Source: Pseudomonadota bacterium (lineage in GTDB: Bacteria > Desulfobacterota > Syntrophia > Syntrophales > JADFWA01). Taken from it: a stretch of DNA of 18,348 nt. Below the pieces are notes generated by a model, which was not told the origin of the DNA, ran no database searches, and saw nothing but the letters and a program-made list of their open reading frames with translations. Of this stretch, positions 13,284-18,348 are shown piece after piece. Positions within the stretch are counted from its first letter, which is position 1, and each line of letters starts with the position of its first letter. The position numbers were made by a program, and so were the translations under genes. Location of the stretch: contig JAUWNZ010000004.1 in the NCBI GenBank assembly GCA_030612385.1, positions 1-18,348 of the forward strand, read 5' to 3'.

Positions 13284-13781
13284 ATGCCGCGTCCCCCAGT
13301 ACAAAAGTATGTACATAATACAATTAAAAAGTACGACCCGGGAAACATGATCCTTGACGCGGGAGCGGGACCTGAACCGAACTATTACGCCCCCCTTTTC
13401 CCCGGCAAAACATTCCACCGGCTTGACGTCGAGCAAAACGAAACAAACACCATTGACCATATAGCAGATCTCTACGCCTTGCCGGCAGACCTATATGGAC
13501 AATACACCACAGTCCTAAGCCTTGAAACGCTGGAACACTTACCATATCCAGCCCAGGCAATAAAAAACATGACAGACCTTTTAAAGCCCGGAGGCCTCTT
13601 TATTCTATCGTCTATCACTTCCTGGCCAATTCACAGACACCCAAAAGATTACTGGCGTTTTCTTCCGGACGGCTTCGAACTTCTGCTCAGCGCTTCGCCG
13701 TTAAAAATCCTGGAAATTAAACTCGAAAAAGAACACGCTTATCTCCCCGGCGGCATATTCGCCGCAGCTCAAAAGATATAA
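13284..13781 (+). CDS. SAM-dependent methyltransferase, 165 aa
   Basis: Compact class I methyltransferase of the Methyltransf_11 kind: motif I MILDAGAGPEPNYY (22-35), acidic LDVEQNE, then VLSLETLEHL and DLLKPGGLFILSSI, and SWPIHRHPKDYWRFLPDGFE, which is common in enzymes linked to sugar biosynthesis clusters. AAGAGGAGAAATAACT precedes ATG 13284, and it starts 2 bases after the glycosyltransferase stop. It is shorter than most relatives (200-250 aa) but keeps the core motifs. Likely target is a sugar or glycan terminus made by the neighbouring enzymes. Confidence 0.85.
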   Translation: MPRPPVQKYVHNTIKKYDPGNMILDAGAGPEPNYYAPLFPGKTFHRLDVEQNETNTIDHIADLYALPADLYGQYTTVLSLETLEHLPYPAQAIKNMTDLLKPGGLFILSSITSWPIHRHPKDYWRFLPDGFELLLSASPLKILEIKLEKEHAYLPGGIFAAAQKI

Positions 13782-13960
13782 ATACCCGTCTGGCCAGAGA
13801 AAAAACACACCTGACAACTGGCGGCCGGATATCCCCCCGGGTCCGGAGATTCCCGGCAGCTGCCGGCAGATCCTGCAGGAAGACTTTTATCGACGAGCCA
13901 CAAAAAAACACCCCAAATATCCTATTTTAGGATCCTAAAAAATAAAAAATAAAAAAAGAC
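13782..13960. terminator. Intergenic region with palindrome, probable end of glycan operon
   Basis: After the methyltransferase stop come GC-rich repeats (CCCGG/CCGG words around 13820-13870). Then the perfect palindrome TTTTAGGATCCTAAAA (13925-13940) is flanked by A-rich sequence on the right and a partial repeat (TATCCTA) on the left. It lacks a T-run on the plus strand, so its role as terminator is uncertain, but the next gene has its own promoter directly downstream. Confidence 0.4.
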
Positions 13961-13989
13961 TGGACAAATGTCGTGTTTTATGGTATGCT
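13961..13989 (+). promoter_or_regulatory. Promoter with GACAAATGTC operator-like palindrome
   Basis: TGGACA (13961-13966), 17 bases, TATGCT (13984-13989), followed by AAAGGAGGTGAA. The -35 overlaps GACAAATGTC (13963-13972). The 14-mer TGGACAAATGTCGT recurs as TGGACATTTGTCGT at 17013-17026, after the XRE gene. This suggests one repressor acting at both places. Confidence 0.55.
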
Positions 13990-14017
13990 TAATATTAGAA
14001 AGGAGGTGAATAAAACA

Positions 14018-14197
14018 ATGACAAAAGATAAGATTGAAGTGGAAAGATTACGAGACAGAGCAATGATATTAATGCTTAGGGTCAGAGAAGTAACCTGGAA
14101 CATGGTAGAAATGCACGTCCCGGCCGGCCGGGAGGAAGTAGCGCAAAAACTTGACAAGCCCTTTAAAGCCCTGCAAGAGGCAATAACAAAATTATAA
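14018..14197 (+). CDS. Small helical protein, 59 aa (tandem paralog 1)
   Basis: Two predicted helices (KIEVERLRDRAMILMLRVRE and EEVAQKLDKPFKALQEAI) joined by HVPAG. AAAGGAGGTGAATAAAACA precedes ATG 14018. It aligns without gaps to the protein at 14257-14439 over about 55 residues (shared KxxxERL, LxV, P, L+E.I.L positions), so the pair arose by tandem duplication. No TM or known motif. It is first behind the promoter with the operator-like palindrome. Function unknown. Confidence 0.75.
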   Translation: MTKDKIEVERLRDRAMILMLRVREVTWNMVEMHVPAGREEVAQKLDKPFKALQEAITKL

Positions 14198-14206
14198 AGG
14201 CCTAAC

Positions 14207-14241
14207 ATAAATAAATTTTTACACCTACTCCCTACACTCAT
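14207..14241 (+). pseudogene. Vestigial 5' end of small membrane gene
   Basis: This 35-bp stretch matches the first 35 bases of the membrane gene at 14449 with three differences, one of which changes the ATG to ATA; the last 19 bases are identical. The copy then runs straight into the ribosome site of the second helical gene. It is the remnant of a duplicated unit (helical gene plus membrane gene) whose membrane gene was deleted. Confidence 0.7.
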
Positions 14242-14256
14242 AAGGAGGTGATTAAC

Positions 14257-14439
14257 TTGACACTTAGAATGAAAACTAAAAAGGAAAGACTTAAGGCCGA
14301 CGCGCTGCAAACAATGGCCACTCTTAAGGTAACGCTGAGATCAATAGTTTTAACTCTCCCCCCTGAAGACGTGGGAGAAAAAATTATACAGATTACTAAT
14401 GCGTTTGGGGTTTTAGAGGAGACAATAGAGGGGCTTTAA
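14257..14439 (+). CDS. Small helical protein, 60 aa, TTG start (tandem paralog 2)
   Basis: Paralog of the preceding 59-aa protein, with the same length and two-helix plan (KTKKERLKADALQTMATLKV, then PPEDVGEKIIQITNAFGVLEETI). AAGGAGGTG ends 6 bases before TTG 14257, which is better placed than the in-frame GTG at 14248 that lies within the ribosome site. Function is unknown; heterodimerisation with its paralog is a natural guess. Confidence 0.7.
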   Translation: MTLRMKTKKERLKADALQTMATLKVTLRSIVLTLPPEDVGEKIIQITNAFGVLEETIEGL

Positions 14440-14448
14440 AAAAAATAT

Positions 14449-14610
14449 ATGAATAAATATTTAAACCTACTCCCTACACTCATGATGTTTCAAATGTTCC
14501 TGGCCAGCATACCCTATGCCCTGGCCGGGAAATGGGGATCCGCGCTGTACTGGTTCGCTGCCGGCCTGTTAAACCTGGCCGTAATATTTTTTATTAAGCG
14601 GTACGGATGA
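14449..14610 (+). CDS. Small hydrophobic membrane protein, 53 aa
   Basis: Starts MNKYLNLLPTLMMFQMFLAS and continues with a second hydrophobic stretch (LYWFAAGLLNLAVIFFI) ending KRYG, so two short TM helices are likely with a positive C-terminus. The ribosome site is weak (GAGGGG about 16 bases upstream), so translation may depend on coupling to the gene that stops at 14439. The partial duplicate at 14207-14241 supports it as a real gene unit. A holin or other phage membrane protein is possible. Confidence 0.6.
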   Translation: MNKYLNLLPTLMMFQMFLASIPYALAGKWGSALYWFAAGLLNLAVIFFIKRYG

Positions 14611-14757
14611 AACAAAAATAAAATAAGGAAAAGTTATATATAAATATTTTGACCTAAAGCAAATCTACCGACAAAGGAGGTGGTCTATAATAAGGTATGC
14701 TTTTTAATTTATAACCAAAGAGAAATTTTAACCTAAGTAAAGAAATGGAGATAGAAA

Positions 14758-15525
14758 ATGAAAAGATTTACTTTTTTAATTTTAGCAACTCTTTTATGTT
14801 TGCCGGTAGCTGCTTATGCCGCAAGCATAGGAGGAGCGGACACCCAGGGCCAGGGTAAGGTCAGTATTAGTTTAGATCAAGAGATCATGTTTAATAGAGA
14901 CATGGAGCTGAGCGGAACAAATTTTGATATTCCACCCGGCCTGGAAATTGACCCAGAAATTAAAGGCATGTCCAGGACAATGGTAAAAACAAACTACAAG
15001 GTAAATGACAACCTGGATATTTATCTAAGACTCGGTATTGCCGACTTGGTTAATGAAACTAGCCTGTCTTTCCTTGGGGTTGACGTGGGTAAAAATGAAC
15101 TTAAAACCAGGAATGCCTTTGCTTATGGATTTGGTTTAAAGGGTACCCGCGACCTGGAGAATAACTATTTAATAGGTGGAGATTTCCAATACCTAAGGCA
15201 CAAAAACACATTTTCCGCAAAGTACGTTGAAGCTGGCAGCCCAGATGAAATAACAGACGGGAAAATAGCTATTGAAGAATGGCACATTGCTTCTTATGTA
15301 GGCAAAAGGATAGAAAACTTTGTACCCTACATAGGTATTCGGTATAGTGATTTAAGAGCAGAAATACATGATAACGAAGACGATAAAATTAAACTTAAGG
15401 CCGCTGATAACTTTGGTGTTTTTCTTGGCACGGATTACACGATAGATGATAATTGGAGTTTAAATCTTGAAGGCAGGTTTATTGACGAAACCGCTATGAG
15501 TTTCGGCGGAGCCTACAGGTTCTAA
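14758..15525 (+). CDS. Outer-membrane beta-barrel protein, 255 aa
   Basis: Signal peptide residues 1-21 (cleavage after AYA), then alternating beta strands (TNYKVNDNLDIYLRLGIA, AFAYGFGLKGTRD, NYLIGGDFQYLRHK, ASYVGKRIENFVPYIGIRYS, NFGVFLGTDYTIDDNWSLNL) and a final strand MSFGGAYRF ending in Phe, the signal read by the BAM machinery. The pattern fits a small OmpA/Opa-like barrel of about 8-10 strands. ATG 14758 follows GGAGATAGAAA. The codon style is more AT-rich than in the structural genes. On such an element it probably alters the host surface, for example to block entry of other phages or shield a receptor; that role is inferred. Confidence 0.85.
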   Translation: MKRFTFLILATLLCLPVAAYAASIGGADTQGQGKVSISLDQEIMFNRDMELSGTNFDIPPGLEIDPEIKGMSRTMVKTNYKVNDNLDIYLRLGIADLVNETSLSFLGVDVGKNELKTRNAFAYGFGLKGTRDLENNYLIGGDFQYLRHKNTFSAKYVEAGSPDEITDGKIAIEEWHIASYVGKRIENFVPYIGIRYSDLRAEIHDNEDDKIKLKAADNFGVFLGTDYTIDDNWSLNLEGRFIDETAMSFGGAYRF

Positions 15526-15549
15526 CAAGGCAAATCGTTTATTAAGTTT

Positions 15550-15597
15550 CTCCTCGCTGGGAGCGCCCCTTTTCTGGGGGTGTTCCCGGCTCAGGAG
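15550..15597. repeat. GC-rich hairpin after the barrel gene
   Basis: GGGAGCGCCCC (15559-15569) pairs with GGGGGTGTTCCC (15576-15587) with small mismatches, and CTCCT (15550-15554) pairs with AGGAG (15593-15597). No T-run follows, so it may be a factor-dependent terminator or mRNA 3' end. Confidence 0.5.
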
Positions 15598-15629
15598 TGA
15601 GGTTGATAAATAAGGAGGGCAACCAGACC

Positions 15630-15815
15630 ATGACCAGTCTTATAGAGCAAAAAATATGCAGCATAATATTATCCTGGCTTGATACACACACAATAGGCGC
15701 CGCATGTAAGGAGGCTGTCGCTAAAAAGCTATCACAGCGGATCAAAACAAGACTCGACCAGGCCGGCATGATCACAAAAGACACCGGTAAGGAAAAAATA
15801 ATAGAAAGGGGATAG
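15630..15815 (+). CDS. Small helical protein, 61 aa
   Basis: Helical, mixed-charge protein (LIEQKICSIILSWLDTH, then CKEAVAKKLSQRIKTRLDQAG, ending KEKIIERG). AAGGAGG lies 11 bases before ATG 15630, slightly far; in-frame upstream TTG and GTG codons lack better sites. It is followed after 3 bases by the next gene. No recognised family. It opens the last rightward group, which includes DNA-binding proteins, so a small regulatory role is possible. Confidence 0.6.
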   Translation: MTSLIEQKICSIILSWLDTHTIGAACKEAVAKKLSQRIKTRLDQAGMITKDTGKEKIIERG

Positions 15816-15818
15816 ACT

Positions 15819-16025
15819 ATGGACATATTGATCGATGCCGTATTTTACCTGACAATGTTAACAGCAATTTTTCTTATATCGGTATACCTGGTATCGATAA
15901 TAGATAATTGTATTCAGGCGCAAAAAAAGAAAAAAGAAAAAAGAAAAAAAAGAGAGGAGCGGGAGAAAGTATTTTATGGCCTGATCGATCAAACTCAATT
16001 TAATAGTGAAGTCCACGACGAGTAA
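15819..16025 (+). CDS. Single-TM protein with lysine-rich stretch, 68 aa
   Basis: Hydrophobic N-terminal helix (ILIDAVFYLTMLTAIFLISVYLVSII, residues 3-28), then a run of Lys, Arg and Glu (QKKKKEKRKKREEREK) and a polar end. The positive stretch next to the helix predicts an N-out, C-in orientation. AAAGGGG precedes ATG 15819. It belongs to the same class of small membrane proteins as those on the leftward strand, but is not evidently homologous. Function unknown. Confidence 0.65.
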   Translation: MDILIDAVFYLTMLTAIFLISVYLVSIIDNCIQAQKKKKEKRKKREEREKVFYGLIDQTQFNSEVHDE

Positions 16026-16042
16026 AGAAAGGAAAAGAAAAT

Positions 16043-16567
16043 ATGAAGGATTTAATGCTTAAAGAGGTAATAGCGAATAAAATATTTATGATTCGACATA
16101 AAAGGATAATGTTAGATCAAGACCTGGCAGATCTGTATGGAGTGCCTACAAAGTCCCTTAACTTAGCCGTAAAGCGGAATATAGAACGTTTCCCGGATGA
16201 TTTTATGTTTAGACTAAATCAGAAAGAATATCAGAGTTTGAGGTTGCAATTTGAAACCTCAAAACGAGGCGGCCGAAGATATCCCCCTTACGCTTTTACT
16301 CAAGACGGTGTTGCCATGCTCTCAAGTATTCTTAAAAGCAAAAGAGCTGTCCAGGTTAATATCCTGATCATGCGGACCTTTACCAAGGTACAAGAATTGA
16401 TTTTATTCCATAAGAACCTACGCCAGGGGATCAAAGCATTAGAAAGAAAATATAAACAGCATGATAAACACTTTGCGACCGTCTTTAAAGTCTTAAAAAA
16501 ATTATTAACCCCTCCGGAAAAAACAAAAAGACAAATAGGGTTTCACCCTCAAAAGAAAGGAGATTAA
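16043..16567 (+). CDS. ORF6N-domain protein (phage antirepressor-like), 174 aa
   Basis: Residues about 5-90 match the ORF6N domain: IFMIRHKRIMLDQDLADLYG, VPTKSLNLAVKRNIERFPDDF, FRLNQKEYQSLRLQFETS and GRRYPPYAFTQDGVAMLSSILKS. The remainder is helical (VQVNILIMRTFTKVQELI..., then a Lys-rich tail). This domain occurs in phage and mobile-element DNA-binding proteins, often as antirepressors or host-takeover regulators. AAAGGA precedes ATG 16043. It lies two genes before the XRE repressor, a typical switch partner. A standalone chromosomal form also exists in many bacteria. Confidence 0.9.
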   Translation: MKDLMLKEVIANKIFMIRHKRIMLDQDLADLYGVPTKSLNLAVKRNIERFPDDFMFRLNQKEYQSLRLQFETSKRGGRRYPPYAFTQDGVAMLSSILKSKRAVQVNILIMRTFTKVQELILFHKNLRQGIKALERKYKQHDKHFATVFKVLKKLLTPPEKTKRQIGFHPQKKGD

Positions 16568-16572
16568 AAAAA

Positions 16573-16710
16573 ATGACCGATAAAAAGACCATAGAAGAAT
16601 TAGAAGAACTTTTAAAAAAGATAAGAGATCTTAAGAAAGATCTACCACGATTAGAAAATAACTTATCGCGGCACATTGGCCAGCAAAAGAGACAACCCTC
16701 TGGGCAGTAA
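16573..16710 (+). CDS. Small coiled-coil protein, 45 aa
   Basis: Reads as one long amphipathic helix (KKTIEELEELLKKIRDLKKD) followed by LPRLENNLSRHIGQ and a polar end. AAAGGAGATTAAAAAAA precedes ATG 16573, which is 6 bases after the ORF6N stop. Too short for family assignment, but the ribosome site and tight spacing support a real gene. It could dimerise with, or modulate, the adjacent DNA-binding proteins. Confidence 0.6.
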   Translation: MTDKKTIEELEELLKKIRDLKKDLPRLENNLSRHIGQQKRQPSGQ

Positions 16711-16741
16711 ACAAGGGGGAAAAATAAAAGGAGAAAAAAAA

Positions 16742-16924
16742 ATGGACTTAAAAGAACGCAGGAATGCCCTTGAAATAACACAGGAAGAATTGGCCAAGAT
16801 CGTGGGAATTAGCCATAGAACAATTCAGAGACACGAAAAAGGCATGTCTCAAAGTCCCGCAGTAAGGGAGTTATTAGAGAGAGAATTATCCAGAATGGAA
16901 AAACGGATTCCGAATTTAAACTAA
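16742..16924 (+). CDS. XRE-family helix-turn-helix regulator, 60 aa
   Basis: Compact Cro/CI-type DNA-binding protein: residues 2-34 (LKERRNALEITQEELAKIVG, then ISHRTIQRHEKG) are a clear HTH_3 domain with the recognition helix at about 24-34, followed by a helix SPAVRELLERELSRMEKR. ATG 16742 follows AAGGAG by 8 bases; the frame is open upstream, but only inside the preceding gene. Last gene of the rightward block. A candidate operator word (GACATTTGTC) lies at 17015-17024 and recurs at 13963-13972, making this protein a plausible ligand. Confidence 0.85.
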   Translation: MDLKERRNALEITQEELAKIVGISHRTIQRHEKGMSQSPAVRELLERELSRMEKRIPNLN

Positions 16925-16979
16925 AAAAAAACAAATTAGATTTTCCGGACATGGTTTGATATGACCCTCCGGGAGATCG

Positions 16980-17013
16980 GCCCCCCAAAGGTTTTTATGG
17001 GGGGCTTTTTTTT
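16980..17013 (+). terminator. Rho-independent terminator of the rightward block
   Basis: GCCCCCCA (16980-16987) pairs perfectly with TGGGGGGC (16998-17005), with a 10-base loop, followed by eight T residues (17006-17013). It lies 55 bases after the XRE gene and marks the end of the coding part of the element. Confidence 0.9.
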
Positions 17014-17026
17014 GGACATTTGTCGT
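17013..17026. promoter_or_regulatory. Operator-like palindrome, second copy
   Basis: TGGACATTTGTCGT, with the core GACATTTGTC (17015-17024), is the counterpart of TGGACAAATGTCGT at 13961-13974; the core is its reverse complement and the flanks are conserved. No clear promoter or gene follows it rightwards. Confidence 0.45.
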
Positions 17027-17445
17027 ATATCCAAGCATGTCTTATTTGACTTGCAAATACCTGCCACACTTCTACCTTACCCCTACTGGAGAGTACCCGG
17101 CGAGTGCGACTTGTGTCATACGCTGAAAGGAAGACTCTTATTATGGTTATCGGCGGGGGAGCCAGTAGCGATAGAGAGCGGCTAATCCCTTTTTCCAGCA
17201 TTCAAAAAGAGCAGCTGATCCCTGGAAACCAAAAGAAAAAAGGAGACGATTTTATGGGTCGCTGGAGCGTCCTTGTTGGCGAGCTGGTGGGTAGGGAAAA
17301 GATAAAAGGATACGATTTTATGGGCCGGAGGAGCGTCCTTGTTGGCAGCTCTGCGGGATCGATAGCGATAGATAGCCGCTCCCAGCCCATCATTTTTTGA
17401 GAGCAAGGAGGCGTATTGATTGGCCGCTAGGGCGTCCTTGTTGGC
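17027..17445. repeat. Right subterminal region with degenerate repeats
   Basis: No gene is supported here. CGATTTTATGGG starts at 17247 and 17313 (66 bp apart), each followed by GAGCGTCCTTGTTGGC. The word GCGTCCTTGTTGGC recurs at 17267, 17333 and 17432, and weaker versions open the 55-bp repeats further right. AGCGATAGAGAGCGGCT (17167) and AGCGATAGATAGCCGCT (17365) form another diverged pair. Open frames across the area are GC-driven and lack ribosome sites. Confidence 0.65.
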
Positions 17446-17560
17446 GGCTGTGCGGGCAGTGCGGGCACGGGGAACAACCAGGGGGGGCGGCCTTGTTGTC
17501 GGCTGTGCGGGCAGTGCGAGCACGGGGCACAACCAGGGGGGGCGGCCTTGTGGGCGGCTG
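17446..17560. repeat. 55-bp tandem repeat, two copies
   Basis: Units begin GGCTG at 17446, 17501 and (next partial) 17556, an exact 55-bp spacing. Each contains GCGGGCAGTGCG, CACGGGG, ACAACCAGGGGGG and CCTTGTTG or a variant. They are the right-hand counterpart in position, not in sequence, of the 143-bp repeats near the left end. Confidence 0.8.
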
Positions 17561-17652
17561 GCCGGGCATTGCTGTGGGGTGGGGGGGTATGGCGAGGGTT
17601 CTCTGGCACGGTTTTTGCTTCAGGACTCTTTAAGGGGTTTTTTAAAGAAAAA

Positions 17653-17805
17653 AAATGAGAAGAGGCTTTTTTTGGAGAAGAGGCCGGAAAAGAAAAAAAA
17701 TGAGAAGAGGCTTTTTTGGGAGAAGAGGCTGGAAAAGAGAAGAAAAGAGAAGAGGCTTTTTTTGGAGAAGAGGCCGGAAAAGGGAAAAAATGAGAAGAGG
17801 CGCCT
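17653..17805 (+). repeat. 43-bp telomeric array, inner right copy (GAGAAGAGGC spelling)
   Basis: Pairs of GAGAAGAGGC separated by T-runs, each pair followed by CGGAAAAG-type spacer, repeat about every 43 bp. The mirror arm shows the same array as GACTCATCC starting at 18024, 18050, 18067, 18093, 18110, 18136 and 18153, with alternating 26- and 17-bp steps. Confidence 0.8.
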
Positions 17806-17895
17806 TGAAAAAAATATAAAATGAGAGATGAGAAAAAATGAGAGATGAGAAAAAATAAAAAAAAGGGGGTGACTGAGAGTGGAGTGGGTATAGTT

Positions 17896-17934
17896 AGAAA
17901 GAAGGATGTGCGTTTTTTGCACTACCTTCTTTCT
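17896..17934. repeat. Right apex hairpin with T6 loop
   Basis: AGAAAGAAGGATGTGC (17896-17911) pairs with GCACTACCTTCTTTCT (17919-17934) around GTTTTTT. The only stem mismatch is an AT/TA pair of bases in the middle. It is the candidate right-hand telomere tip. Confidence 0.75.
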
Positions 17935-18023
17935 GACTGTTCATACCCACCCCTCCAGGCATCCCCTTTTTTTTATTTTTTCTCCTCTATTTTTTCTCCT
18001 CTATTTTATATTTTTTTCAAGGT

Positions 18024-18161
18024 GACTCATCCATTTTTTCCCTTTTCCGGACTCATCCCAAAAAAAGACTCATCCTTTTCTTCTCTTTTCCAGACTCATC
18101 CCCAAAAAAGACTCATCCATTTTTTTTCTTTTCCGGACTCATCCCAAAAAAAGACTCATCC
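18024..18161 (+). repeat. 43-bp telomeric array, outer right copy (GACTCATCC spelling)
   Basis: Seven GACTCATCC words with steps 26, 17, 26, 17, 26, 17, so three and a half 43-bp units. Spacers alternate between AAAAAAA and a T/C-rich stretch with TTTTCCG. The same word with a 16-bp period forms the left telomere array. Confidence 0.85.
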
Positions 18162-18348
18162 ATTTTTTTTCTTTTAAAAACCCCTTTAAGAGTCCTGAAA
18201 AAGCAAAAACCGTGCCAGAGACCACTCTCCATACACCCCCACCCCACAGCAATGCAAGGCCAGCCGCCAACAATTCCGACCCCCCCTGGTTGTTCCCCGT
18301 GCTCGCAATGCACTCACAGCCGACAACAAGGACGCCCCCACTGGTTGT

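Larger units (their letters stand above)
17474..18348. repeat. Right terminal fold-back palindrome (putative hairpin telomere)
   Basis: The reverse complement of 17919-18348 follows 17474-17911 along its whole length, for example through CTCTGGCACGGTTTTTGCTT (17602) mirrored near 18200, with scattered substitutions and indels. The symmetry centre is at about 17915. As on the left, the outer half would be the opposite strand of the inner half, read around a closed end. Confidence 0.85.

Noticed and set aside
13884..13894. TTTATCGACG similarity to the 30-bp gene-start repeat and to the iterons
   Set aside because: The match is about 10 bases, with no extension or regular position, so chance is sufficient.
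17104..18313. Open frames across the right repeats (KKNEKRLFLEKRPEK-type and Gly/Arg/Ala-rich peptides)
   Set aside because: Low-complexity translation of telomeric and GC-rich repeats, no ribosome sites, present on both strands through the palindrome.
1..18348. Composite transposon or insertion sequence reading of the inverted ends
   Set aside because: Each palindrome folds back on itself rather than forming a simple left/right inverted pair, no transposase is present, and no target-site duplication is visible.

Overview
The window reads as one nearly complete small linear replicon of about 17.5 kb that has phage-like genes, from a Gram-negative bacterium. Host clues are a lipoprotein with a lipobox, a signal-peptide outer-membrane barrel ending in Phe, strong GGAGGTGA ribosome sites, and a prepilin of the type common in Omnitrophota, Lentisphaerae and other PVC-related lineages. 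The host group is an inference, with Omnitrophota-like as the best guess. No rRNA, tRNA, CRISPR array, integrase, transposase, terminase, portal or DNA polymerase is recognisable.

Ends. Both ends are long fold-back palindromes. On the left, 1-416 is the reverse complement of about 425-818, and the apex hairpin at 395-445 has a T6-containing loop. On the right, 17474-17911 is the reverse complement of 17919-18348, with an apex at 17896-17934 and again a T6 loop. The simplest reading is a linear molecule with covalently closed hairpin telomeres near 420 and 17915, read around its ends during sequencing. Both ends carry arrays of a short motif. It is spelled GACTCATCC on every strand running away from a terminus, but GAGAAGAGGC, not the exact complement, on every strand running towards one. 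The spelling follows the strand, not the inner or outer copy. Further inwards lie 143-bp tandem repeats (left) and 55-bp and 66-bp repeats (right).

Leftward block (4920 to 1599, minus strand): a MerR-type regulator with an operator inside its own promoter; a putative replication initiator whose gene carries five exactly 22-bp-spaced iterons beside an AT-rich repeat, resembling the phage lambda O/ori arrangement; then small one-TM proteins alternating with two paralogous coiled-coil proteins and a type IV prepilin-like protein.

Rightward block (5035 to 16924, plus strand): a PLD-family nuclease with an apparently leaderless start; a lipoprotein; a tail-fibre-like protein; a group of probable virion or tail proteins with holin-like and Cys-rich small proteins; a 192-residue protein behind the best consensus promoter of the window; a methyltransferase-glycosyltransferase fusion, a second glycosyltransferase with a basic tail and a second methyltransferase; duplicated small helical proteins and a small membrane protein; an outer-membrane barrel; and an early-type module of an ORF6N protein, small coil proteins and an XRE repressor, closed by a strong terminator at 16980-17013.

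The element seems to combine self-replication (initiator and iterons), surface modification (glycan enzymes, barrel, prepilin) and structural genes. How the hairpin ends are resolved and which protein forms a capsid cannot be seen. Several real genes are shorter than 60 codons or start at TTG or GTG and were found by reading the sequence directly.
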